Assembly: GCF_964340395.1 (NCBI RefSeq)
Contig: NC_135550.1
Coordinates: 14,612,408 to 14,672,407, forward strand
Direction: 5' to 3'
Length of the DNA: 60,000 bases
Source of the DNA: Glandiceps talaboti
Taxonomy: Eukaryota; Hemichordata; Enteropneusta; Spengelidae
Below, piece by piece: positions 39,311 through 49,613 of the stretch. Below the pieces are notes generated by a model, which was given only the letters and a program-made list of their open reading frames with translations, was not told the DNA's origin and ran no database searches. The stretch's first letter is position 1; each line of letters starts with the position of its first letter. A program made the translations under genes and the position numbers.

Positions 39311-40985
39311 TGATGTAAGATGTGAAACATTTTGATCTGATTCATCCAATATGACCATTTGATGGATACAGTATATATCAAAAGCAATAGATAGTGTTCC
39401 AGAAAGGTATAAATTTTCCTGCATGTTTTATGAAAATGATAGTAATTGAATGTAGCTAGTATAATAGCTGGTAGTATAATATGACCAATGGAATGAATTT
39501 ACAAAATAAACTGAGTAACTAATCAGAGCTTGGAAGTTTAGTGGAACTTTCAGTAATGTCTGGAACTGTATGTAGGGCAGTGTAAGTCTGTATGTTTAGT
39601 CTTGTGCAATGTTATCTTTGTTGTCAGAAGAGGTCAAGTTTTATAAAGGTCGTACCTTTTTTTATTTCAGTGTTTTTTTATGTCAGTGAAAGAAGATTTT
39701 CATTTTATGGTTGTTTAGGTAAATCAACGTAGAAAGAGAGAGAGAGAATGGGAGTGAGATTTATTCAGTCATCAGGAAATTACTTGCCAACATTTCTATG
39801 TTTGCATTGAGGCTTCGCTTGCCCTTGAGTCACACAAAGGTTACATGTATGTGTTAACTGAAGCATTTTGCCTTGGCATGAAAATCATCTACTACTGGCG
39901 ATGAATGCAGATGTATGCAAGCATTAATACAACTGGGTAGCCTCAAGATCAACTATTTCAGAAATGACCAGACAAGGAATATAGAATAAAATAAGACAGC
40001 TGAGAAATTGGGTTGAAATTGATATCAAAGCTGCATTACAAATAATTTATGTTGTAATGCGATATGAGCATGTTATAATGTAGATACGTCAGTTTGTGCC
40101 AGGAATCTACATACATACACAAAGAGGTGGTTAAAATGAATCGGGTCACCATATGACAAAAATTTTGAAATGTCAAGAGGAAAAAATCCACATCAAATCA
40201 TCTATACATTACAGTATTCACTAGATGTAATACACATCGTGTTGTTCAGCTCTGTCAGGCTTCTCAAAACGCATAAGTGATTAGCTGATAGCGTGGCACG
40301 ACATGTTCTAATCTTAAGAGGCAAAGTGATTCATATGTATATATTGAAGTACTTTTTGAATAAAATTTTTCTTTTTTATGCAAGACTGTTAACTTATATA
40401 TTGTATAGATCTTGAAATGAATGGAATTAAAACAGTTGATCTGTGCAAAAATTAGCTCTTTTTAGTGTTGTATTATATTAGCGATTTGGAAGTGAAATTA
40501 ATCGAACAATTACATTTTCATTAAAAATCCCATTTTATTTTCATCAATGTTATATTAAAAAAAGCAAATGCCTTCTGGATATTTTTTTTTGTCTGGTTCA
40601 ATTATGTAGATTAAATGCAGTCTACATCCTTGCTGGAATAAGAAGCCTGACAACTACGTCTTGACTATTCTACCTCATGATGCATTAGGAACAGTAATCT
40701 GTGATGTCCAAATGCAATAAAAACTTCTAAAAAAAGGATGTGTGCATAACCTGAAGCACATGTTAGACTTAACATTTACTGCCAATTCTGCATGTTAAGT
40801 ATGCATAAACACCAGGGATTTATGAAAGTAACACAGTTTGTAATATTGCATCGTGATATGTCTACGAAAAGGAGAATATTAAAAAGATCAACTTTATAGA
40901 TGTGTTTGAATATTTTATTTCAATTTTTTTTTTAAAGATCTTGGATGATAACAAACTGACTTTAGCCCCATGGCAGTGATATATA

Positions 40986-41460
40986 CTGGTAGATGTACTA
41001 CTCGGAAATATAAAAAAAATATAGTGTGCTATGAAATATTTCACAAGCTTACTTATTATCTCGTCAAAATATTTCCATAATGTTGGTACATGTACTGTAC
41101 ATACTACCACAAGAAATGCAATGAAACATTTAAATTCACAAAGTGACTTTACAAATTGAAAATGCTATGTGCTGGTAGATACAATACTCGGAAATACAAC
41201 AATATAGTGTACTCTGAAATATTTCACACGATTATCCTACCAGATATTTCCATAATATATTGTTGGTACATATGCATAATCCGCCGCTCACATGTGAAAG
41301 TATGATTGGACTGAGACCCCTACGAGGTTATTACCATAAAAGAAAGTGAGAGATGTACATTTGCACACTGTAAATCTTAACATCTGGTGTGCCCAAAAAC
41401 ATTTCAAATATTGTGTTTTATCACGTCAGATATTTCCATATTGTTGCCACATACCACACG
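40986..41460. repeat. ~186-bp tandem repeat, two full units and a partial third
   Basis: CTGGTAGATRYAMTACTCGG starts units at 40986 and 41172. GAAATATTTCACA and ATATTTCCATA follow in each, and a truncated unit covers about 41397-41460. Confidence 0.75.
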
Positions 41461-42136
41461 AAGGTGAAATTGTTAACATACCGGGGACTCACACCACACC
41501 TGCTTTTTTCTAATAAAAGTCTAAAACAGACAAAGTCATTATCTGTGCATCCAATGTCATATGTATACAATGAAGAACTCATGAGTCTCGTTCACCTAAA
41601 TATTATCTCTTCTGGCAGACTCTGAGATAACACAGGAAATCATCACTGCACTGGTCTGCTCCAAAGAATGAATCATCTTCAGATATCCCTGACGGCAAAA
41701 ATCTAGTGAAATTTCAATCAGACTAAGAGACAGACTGGTCAGAAATGTCATTACTATTATATCAAAATAATAACATTTGGGTATTATGTTTTAAGACTTC
41801 TGATTACTGCAGTCTTTAGAGTGTATGTCTACTGCGTGACCTGCTCATATAGTAATAAAGGGGGCCCCTTTACATTGCTGTATATCGATAGATATTGGCA
41901 TGGTATGATTGGAATTAAGTGACTATGTGGGTATGCAGCAGGATTGTGTGTGTTTGGGTCACTCTAGGACAGTGCCCTTTATCATCTAGTAATTTGTTGT
42001 ATTGTATTCACAACATTTGATTTGGCAGGAGCACACCTGTGGACCAAACCCTTCATGTACGTGACTTTTAAGTATATTTTAATATCAAAACAGCAGTAAT
42101 GTGTCCTTGATTTAGTCAAGTGCCTTAGCAAGCATG

Positions 42137-42150
42137 TTGTGTGTGCGTGT

Positions 42151-42182
<32 letters not shown>
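42137..42182. repeat. (GT)n microsatellite
   Basis: A GT run with single CG and TT interruptions. Confidence 0.9.
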
Positions 42183-42183
<1 letters not shown>

Positions 42184-42561
42184 CAATGTATGTTTTGTGA
42201 ACGTTAGCAACTCTCAGCTAACACTGTGACAGAGCTGTGTTAAAGATGCTGATTATCCGATTTGGAAATTGTCTGCAGGATAATACAGTGCATATGTGAT
42301 GAATTCTGAGAAAAAATGATAACAATCTTTATCATGCTACAATGAAATGGAATCTTTATCGGCAGCTCTGCTGTCAGTAGCTTGCTACACTGGATGCAGA
42401 ATTCCTAAGGGGCTATGCATAGACTGCATGCATCTTTACTTCTTTCCTTATCTTGTTTATATAGTTCTGCTCTCCAGGAAAACTGAAGACTCGGCTACTA
42501 GAAGAAATGAATGATTTTGCAATTGCACAGTCGTCTGGAAGGCGCTGCTCTTAATTGTGTC

Positions 42562-42610
<49 letters not shown>
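42562..42610. repeat. (TCTG)12 microsatellite
   Basis: A clean tetranucleotide run. Serine/valine/cysteine/leucine repeat frames across it are artefacts. Confidence 0.93.
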
Positions 42611-42611
<1 letters not shown>

Positions 42612-43416
42612 CTCTGCATACAAAGCAAACAGTTCTCAGACATTATATTTGCACATGTTGTTGTTCAAACTTGGCTCAAAGATGAAATACCATTGTCACA
42701 TGCAGATTCAGCACTTCATCCCACCCCCTTCACCCTCATTGATCCATACATGTATGTAGCTGACTAGCTATTTTTGGAAATAGATTATATTGAAGATGTA
42801 CAAGGAGTTATGACTCATTGAAATTATTCAAGTGTCTCCATCCATGTCGTATAGGGTGATCCTTTGTGCTACATGTATTATTGTATGTATATCTTGTCAT
42901 CAAAGTCAGATTTCAAGAATCAAAAGTCCAAAGTGAGATTTCAAAGTCAAGTAATTGTATGATACTCCTGTGTATACTTGTAGTCATTAATTATGTATCA
43001 CAGTGTTTCCAGTTATGCACAGATTTTAACTTTGATGTTCAAGGTCAAACAAGTCAGGCCATCACTTACCCACTTACATTTATACTATAATATACGGGCA
43101 TCTTTGTTTACACATCACAAGCAACCAATCAGAAATCCAATATGGCTGCTACGGATGGCCATGATACTTGAGGTATCATTGCACAGGAGCTTACCTCCAT
43201 CACCATTGTATATTTTGCAGCATCGTAAGAAGTCATTTGTACCCGAGACACAAGTTTCTGTAATGAATGCGTTGTTTCTCATGTTGTGTTAAAGTTACAT
43301 CACACTGCATCATATACAGAGACACCAGCGATACTGTCTAGACAGATTAAATCAAGGTGTTTTGGACTTGGCAAGGTTTCAAAACATGTGTTTGATAATT
43401 TGTTTTGTTTTCACAG

Positions 43417-43518
43417 ATTGCTTGTAATATTTTTCGGACACTGCCCCCAAGTGATAACCCCGACTTTGACCCAGAGGAAGATGACCCCACATTAGAAGCT
43501 TCATGGCCACATTTACAG
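43417..43518 (+). CDS. PPP2R5E: Exon 3 of PP2A B56 regulatory subunit (acidic loop)
   Basis: This exon encodes residues 115-148, beginning [11 protein letters not shown] and ending EASWPHLQ. It carries the acidic inter-repeat loop [10 protein letters not shown] followed by the invariant Trp (W144 here). In human PPP2R5D the matching Glu, Pro and Trp residues are recurrent missense sites in a neurodevelopmental disorder, so this loop matters for holoenzyme control. Both flanking splice sites are clear (TTTTCACAG acceptor, TTACAG|GTGAGG donor), with phase 0 at each end and 34 whole codons. One difference is notable: the family's second EDE-type Glu is Asp here (D137). The short [10 protein letters not shown] loop, without the TGAE-like insertion of gamma/delta, is the main evidence for the alpha/beta/epsilon class. 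Confidence 0.97.
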
Positions 43519-45483
43519 GTGAGGAGAGGCGTGTATGTAAGTAACAGTGTCTTGGAATCTTTTACATCCTGTGTGGAAGTTGCACCCAGCTATAACGCTC
43601 TCTTTCTTTTTAATCGTAACTTTTTGCTGGGTATGAACTGAAGTACCTGCTGCATTTGCAAGCGCAATCTTGGCATTTTAGTTGAAGAAATGAGTGTAAT
43701 TTTTTGGCATTGTCAAACACAGTACATGTTTTTGATACTATATGTTTGACGAGGATTTGTCTGAGAGGATGTGCAAACGCTTTGAATGTATAGAAATGTC
43801 AAGGTGACCTTTACTGTTATGAACTGTTGACAGTAAAGAGTCGTGCGAGGGATGAAAATAAACTCTGCATTCACATGTTTGCATACAGCGTTTGTGCTTT
43901 GGAACCATGGTAACAAAAGGGAGAAATTTGGTAAAACTTGCAGATTTCTGTTCCTTAATCACTGCATGATGATGCTCTCGATTGTGGTTAGCCTGTTTAC
44001 TGCACTGTTGAGATACATCGTTAACTGGTCAAATTTCCTTGCCCTCGTATTCTCGGCTTGCAATGATTACATTGTCAAAACTGGTAATTACAAATTGAAA
44101 ATTTTTTGCCCAATAGCCTGGTTGATCACAATGTGCAGTCCCTTCAACCACGACAACTAATTGGACTGTCGTTATTCAAATGAATCAGTATGTAAATATA
44201 CAAGCATTGCGCTGCATGATGTGGTAATTTTCATGTTAAATAACCATGATAATGACTTTTTGGGGTGTGGCTATGTGAAATTTTTCTCAACACAAGCGGC
44301 GAATACAAGGGCTAGGAGGTACAACTAGCTAACGATGTATCAAAACAGCACAGTATTAAAGCAGGATAGATTTTGGTTGAGTCTAGAAAACACTTCCTTA
44401 TGTAGTGTGCTCTGACACCCTTCATCATGTCGTCATTAAATGTGAATTAATAAAATAAACGATCGTGTGGTTGTGTAGAGTCTCTCCATGTCTCACTTTA
44501 GATTTGTATACAAGGCTTTCCAGCTGGTACAATAATCTCAACTAAGGTGTCAGAGGTCAAGGTTTATGCTGAATTCAAGATACATTTATCAATTGAAATA
44601 TTATTAATTTTGACAAGCACCTAAATCTGTCCAAATACTGTAGGAACAAAGAAAGTCAACACAAGATAGTTATTTTAGACTGACAGATTCTTTGTTGTTG
44701 TAACTGAGTGATTACAAATGAGTACAAACGATGAATCTCTCTCAGTGTACCTTGATATCAATGCATACGTACATGTAGGTGCCTCAGCCTTTGCAAGGGT
44801 TCCTGATGTACACACGTTGACTGCCTTGTGTTGTTTGAAATATAGACGACATAGTCTTTATCTTGACAAGACAAGCGGTGTGATTTTCCTTATTTTGGAC
44901 CCTGGGAGAGTGTTATTAGTTCTCTGAGTTTGATAATATCTCTGAAACAAATTGATTCTTGAAAATCACATCATTGTAAATAATGAATTTGCCATTACTA
45001 CAGTATTGTGCTGTAATCTTAAAATCCTCTCATCGAGGAAAATGTGCAAAACGAGATTTGCAAGTATTCATAACATAACGTATCAGGGAACTTTTCTAAA
45101 ATTTTACAACAGACATCTTCAGTAGGTTTGTCTTTGATAATGTACACAATTTTCTTTGCTGAATCCTAAGGGAAATATGCTCAACTCAAACAAGTGAGAG
45201 AAGCCCTTTAAAAATAACACATTGGTCTTGTTTTCCGATATCCTAGATGACATGTGTTACATTTGAAATCACGACATCTCAGAGTTCTCAGTCTGAGCAA
45301 CTGTCTCATACAACGGGAAGTGGCAAACACTTGTAATGTGTATAATTTGTTGAAATAAAATATTCTCATGAATTTTGTAAAAGTTTGATGTAAAATGACA
45401 AACACATCAAGCGTTATTGATGGTCAAAAAAAGAAAGAAATGATTTTCATAACCATACTGAATATTTTCTGTTTTTGTTGCAG
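43519..45483 (+). other. Intron 3 of the B56 gene (~2.0 kb)
   Basis: The intron runs from GTGAGG to GTTTTTGTTGCAG, phase 0. It is the shortest visible intron. I see no repeat element, RNA gene or conserved open frame in it. Open frames of up to about 105 codons have no recognisable domain and are taken as chance. Confidence 0.85.
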
Positions 45484-45576
45484 ATTGTCTATGAATTTTT
45501 CCTTCGGTTCTTGGAATCCCCTGAGTTCCAACCTAGCATAGCGAAAAAGTACATTGATCAGAGATTTGTACTACAG
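45484..45576 (+). CDS. PPP2R5E: Exon 4 of PP2A B56 regulatory subunit
   Basis: This exon encodes residues 149-179: [15 protein letters not shown], then [16 protein letters not shown]. It is one of the most conserved segments of the B56 HEAT-like array, and the substitutions from vertebrate PPP2R5E that I notice are conservative (Ile for Leu, Leu for Ile, Arg for Lys). The acceptor is TTTTTGTTGCAG and the donor CTACAG|GTAAGT, phase 0 at both ends with 31 whole codons. It lies about 2.0 kb after exon 3 and 3.9 kb before exon 5. Like exon 3 it is symmetric, so skipping either exon would keep the reading frame. Confidence 0.97.
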
Positions 45577-46648
45577 GTAAGTACTTGTAAGACATTACAT
45601 GTAAAGACACAGGACCACCTGTCCTGTGGTGCTATGTTTTCCCCTGGTGATGATTCTATTAACCAGGTCATGATAAGTCACATACTAACTGTACGTATAG
45701 ATATTGTTTACCTTGTTGGCCTTTGTGCTTTCTGATTTCGACTTTGTCCTTTCCAGAAAGGCGTAGCCAGCCAGTGGTTACTTTAATGAAGTGCCAACCA
45801 GAACACAGGTGCTGGGTTTTAAATCTACTCACTGTGGTAGATGTCTTCAGTAGTGTCCTCAAGCAGTGTGAATGTTAATGAGATAAGATCAGCCGATCAC
45901 AAAAGAAAACATTTTCTTAGTGATGTAACAACTTGTCCATATGATCTAAGTAGAGGTTGAGTCCTTGTTAGGTTAAATCTCAGACCAGTGGTCCGAGGTT
46001 AAATGATAATCTAATTTGTGGCCGTATGGCCAAGTACTTGTGGTGGATATCACTGAGATCCACCAGTGTGAAGGTGTGGGCTAACTTACAGCATGCTGAT
46101 GATCCAGTGTATGGAGCACTGCACTTACTTTACACAATTGTTGCTGTTTTTTCAATATAAGGAAAGCTGTTTTAAGAAAACAAACCGAGCGTGTAGTATG
46201 ATGTTAGTGTTTGTATAAGTGGACTGTTTAGTGTTTACTAGCAGTATGGTTCGTACTGTCTTGCATGTATTTCTAAGTTCTTCGCTCTATAGAAAGGTAT
46301 TTGTATGTGGGTAGTATACAGTACATGTATGTTGCATGCGATACATGATTGTGAGTATCTCTGGTGTGTGTATCATAAGCAGTTGACATGTAGTCGTACT
46401 AGCTATTGGCAAAGAAGTAGTTTGTTGTCCCAATAGTATACTGCATTTTGTACGTCTTGCAGATCATGTAGCTTAGAGCATTGTCATGGTAACAGTGAAT
46501 CAATCAAAGGATTACTTTCAATCTTGATATACGTTACTACAAGTGGACACAGATTTGACATTGTCTGACCTTTCTCTCACAATCACAGTAACTTTACAGA
46601 CAAGGGTGCAGAGTAGTGGGCCGACTGTTCAGCAGATACATATTTGCA

Positions 46649-46710
46649 TCAAGCTAGGGGGTTTGGGGTAGGTGTAGGAATGTGGTTAGACCCTCCTAAC
46701 ATATTTTTAA
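46649..46710. repeat. Dispersed short repeat B, copy 2
   Basis: ATCAAGCTAGGGGGTTT ... GGGGTAGGTGTAGG ... GTTAGACCCTCCTA parallels 33795-33865. The inverted outer words are partly decayed. Confidence 0.5.
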
Positions 46711-46936
46711 AAGTGGATTTGTATTGTTGTGCTGTCCCCCTATATTTGCAATTTCAAATACACTGTAGACAGTAATAACAAATGAATAAAATAGAGATAG
46801 CTATACCCTACTGAGTGTTTGTCTAAAAAGATCCATACAAGGATAAAGTAGTATTTTATTCTCCAATTCAAGATAAAACTAATCACTAAAAATAGGGTAA
46901 TGCTTTGCTACTTGACTACAATCTACATGTAATTCT

Positions 46937-47073
<137 letters not shown>

Positions 47074-47094
47074 GGAAGGGGGGGCAGGGGATAG

Positions 47095-47650
47095 CTATGG
47101 ATGTATATGCTATGAGGTTCGACACGTCTTCCCTCTTCACTATGGTTCTTCCCAATTTCAAATAGGGAGACTGCAAACAGATTTCATGCACACAGATATT
47201 GGGAATAAAACCTACCCATGACTATAAAAAGTACAGAAAACAACTTAAGATCATTAAATGCAACCTACGTCTTGTCTATTCTGTCATTTCTTGTCTTGTC
47301 TAACGTCCACTTTAGCCGCAAAAATGTACGCTGTGGCAGCTGCTTAAACGTTAACTGTGTAAGAGGTTGTGCACATGTGCAATATTGAGCTAATCTGTTT
47401 GCATGATTTACTGTTGTCCATTTTGGGGGTCGAGTGAACGTAAGAAAAGAATTGACAGACTAGACAAGACGTAGGTTGAATTTAGTGATTTAAAGTTAAT
47501 CTCTGTATTTTATATAGTCATTAGCAAGGGTATGGGTGGTTTTTATTCCCAAAGTCCATGCGAATGAAATCTTACTGTTTTAAATTGGAAAGAACCATAG
47601 CGGAGAGGGAAGACGTGTCAAACCTCGTACCATATACATTCAGAGCAGGG
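47095..47650. mobile_element. Foldback element with ~210-bp inverted arms
   Basis: 47099-47310 and about 47431-47650 are inverted repeats with strong similarity. Shared blocks include GACACGTCTTCCCTCT, CTATGGTTCTT and CAACCTACGTCTTGTCTA. The loop is about 100-120 bp. Both arms encode outward-reading related peptides (KLGRTIVKREDVSNL and KLERTIAEREDVSNL), which follows from the repeat. The left boundary merges into the G-rich and AG tracts and no duplication is clear. Confidence 0.75.
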
Positions 47651-47729
47651 GCAGTGTTTTACACTACCATTCCATTTGAATCATTTTACATGGCCAATTT
47701 GAAACATGCCCTGAGGGACCAATTAAACA

Positions 47730-47784
47730 AATACAGTAACCATGGATACTGTATATAAATGTTAGTTGCCATGGTTACAGTATT
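47730..47784. repeat. Small palindrome, 16-bp arms
   Basis: AATACAGTAACCATGG and CCATGGTTACAGTATT pair at 15 of 16 positions around a 23-base loop. It might form a hairpin or be a tiny foldback element. Confidence 0.6.
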
Positions 47785-48160
47785 AAAGATGTTAGTTTCA
47801 TTTTGTGTGATAACATGTATGAGAAGACATCAAAGTATGATATTTAAATATTCATAAGAAAATGTTTCACCGAAATACTGCATGTGTTGATAAGAGGTTT
47901 CCACAGTACAATAATTTCATGTAATAACATATTTTCAGAAATATTCTTGATTTGTGTATCTGTCGTATGTAAAATTAAAAAAAAAATTAAAAAATTCTTG
48001 ATTTGTTACAACAAAATGAAGTGTAGGTTTTAGTTCTAACACAGCATATCATGTTGTTTACAATACCATGTAATACCTGTAGATGAAATACTAGACTCCA
48101 ACTTTCATATTTGCTTTCCCTGGATACTCTTATTTCGTGACTGATATTAATTTACATAAT

Positions 48161-48475
48161 CCCTGTCTCCACATGGAAGGTTGAATTGGTTTGAAATTGA
48201 ATCAAAATTGATTCTCCTCTCATTGCTTGCATAGAAACCAATTTTAACCGATTTACTGATTAGTTGAATCAGTTTGAAACCTGTTACCCGGGGTGTGGGA
48301 TTGTTAACTGATTAAACCATGCAAAATGCAAAAGTGAATCAGTTCAAATACATTACTCAGGTTTTGTGTGTGTGTGGGGGGGGGGGGGGGGGGGGGGGCA
48401 GAAACCAGTTTCGAACTATTTAAACTGAATTGATTCAGTTTGAATCAGTTTCAAATTGATTCAAGTGGGGACAGG
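48161..48475. mobile_element. Palindromic MITE family A, copy 2
   Basis: The left end CCTGTCTCCAC and right end GTGGGGACAGG are inverted, with many GAATCAGTTTGAA/TTCAAATTGATTC words inside. It matches the 11141-11610 copy without its nested insertion. It contains a G23 tract at 48376-48398. Target duplication not resolved. Confidence 0.7.
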
Positions 48476-49482
48476 ACCATTGTCACGTTTCAAAACAGTG
48501 GTTTGCTGTTTGTCACATTCATAGAAGAACCTGCAAATATTTACGTTACGATGGACAAGATATGATATATCATCACAAGATAGGTTAGATATCGATATTG
48601 AATGATATTGCAATCATAATTAGATCATAAAAAGTAATTGATGTAGAGTCAGTCATCAGCAACTATGAACAAATACTGTCATCATGTTCATTTTTGCAAT
48701 CTCATGAGATGATTCCCAGTACTAATATTACTTATGCCATTTATTTTGTTGGCAATATGGGGATTATGTATGTGCTTATCCAGTGAATAACATGCTATCA
48801 GGGAATAGTTGTGTCCTGGTTGGTCCATTCTTGAATGTTTTGTTTTGGGTTTCAGTATGAATGCCTTCCTGAAAGATGAAAAATTGTATTCAAATGTAAT
48901 ACTAGAAAGAACCAAATAAAATATTATACATATTGTAGGTCATGGTTTTACACAAACCTTTATGTATAGAGTGACATGTTCCGTCCCCTTATGATATTGT
49001 ATTTTGTCTAAATCTGAAAATGTGTGTACAAGGATTGGACTTGATTACTTACTAGTCAACTACCTCTAAACCCCCTTCTCCAAGTATCATGTAATTATTT
49101 ACCATTAACGTACTGTGTCTTATATATAAATTATATTTCTGGGGAGAAATTCAATAGTTTCATGTCTATTTAATTTCATGTATATTTCCCAATAACCTAC
49201 ATGTATGTGAGCACTATTTCCATGGTAGATGTTTGGAAACAGACAATTGACTTCATCAATGACAAAGTATTTAATGATCTGTGATTCTCTAGTCTAGAGA
49301 CACACATCTTTGGCTTTCAAATCTGGTGAACAGTAGAGGATTACTAGATCTGAAAGCTAATGACAAGTCGCCGAGATAGTGATTCGTGGACAAGTCAATG
49401 ATATGTGATGAAACATTGTTTCTTTCAGATCTAGTATTTTTGCTATAACTGATGAGTGTTATTGTTTACTTTCTGACCACAG

Positions 49483-49613
49483 CTGTTGGAATTGTTTGAC
49501 AGTGAAGACCCACGAGAAAGAGACTTCTTGAAGACTATCTTACATCGAATCTATGGCAAGTTCTTGGGGCTCAGGGCCTTCATCAGAAAACAAATTAGTA
49601 ATATTTTTCTAAA
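49483..49613 (+). CDS. PPP2R5E: Exon 5 of PP2A B56 regulatory subunit (LxxIxE-binding pocket)
   Basis: This exon encodes residues 180-222 plus two bases of codon 223. It begins [18 protein letters not shown] and continues through [17 protein letters not shown] to SNIFL. In the family, His, Arg and Tyr of the HRIY motif and the Arg of LGLR line the groove that binds LxxIxE substrate motifs. All four are present (H200, R201, Y203, R210), so substrate docking should be intact. The acceptor is CTGACCACAG. The donor is AA|GTAAGT, phase 2, and codon 223 is completed as AA|G (Lys) by exon 6. Vertebrate paralogues have Arg there. The exon is neither truncated nor frameshifted. Confidence 0.97.

Larger units (their letters stand above)
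21117..43416 (+). other. Intron 2 of the B56 gene (~22.3 kb)
   Basis: The intron runs from GTGAGT to TGTTTTCACAG, phase 0, and is the largest visible intron. It holds degenerate CA/GACA simple sequence (21370-21530), the TGTA microsatellite (23243-23470), MITEs (24495-24929 and 36851-37244), a CAGT/TCTG/TGCC tract (26598-26790), a CTGTGT tract (29001-29057), a CA tract (31334-31357), minisatellites (34388-34605 and 38444-38497), a 137-bp tandem duplication (37247-37475), one copy of a dispersed repeat (38976-39310), a ~186-bp tandem repeat (40986-41460), and GT and TCTG tracts (42137-42182 and 42562-42610). No convincing nested gene is visible. The remaining stretches are AT-rich and featureless to me. 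Confidence 0.85.
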
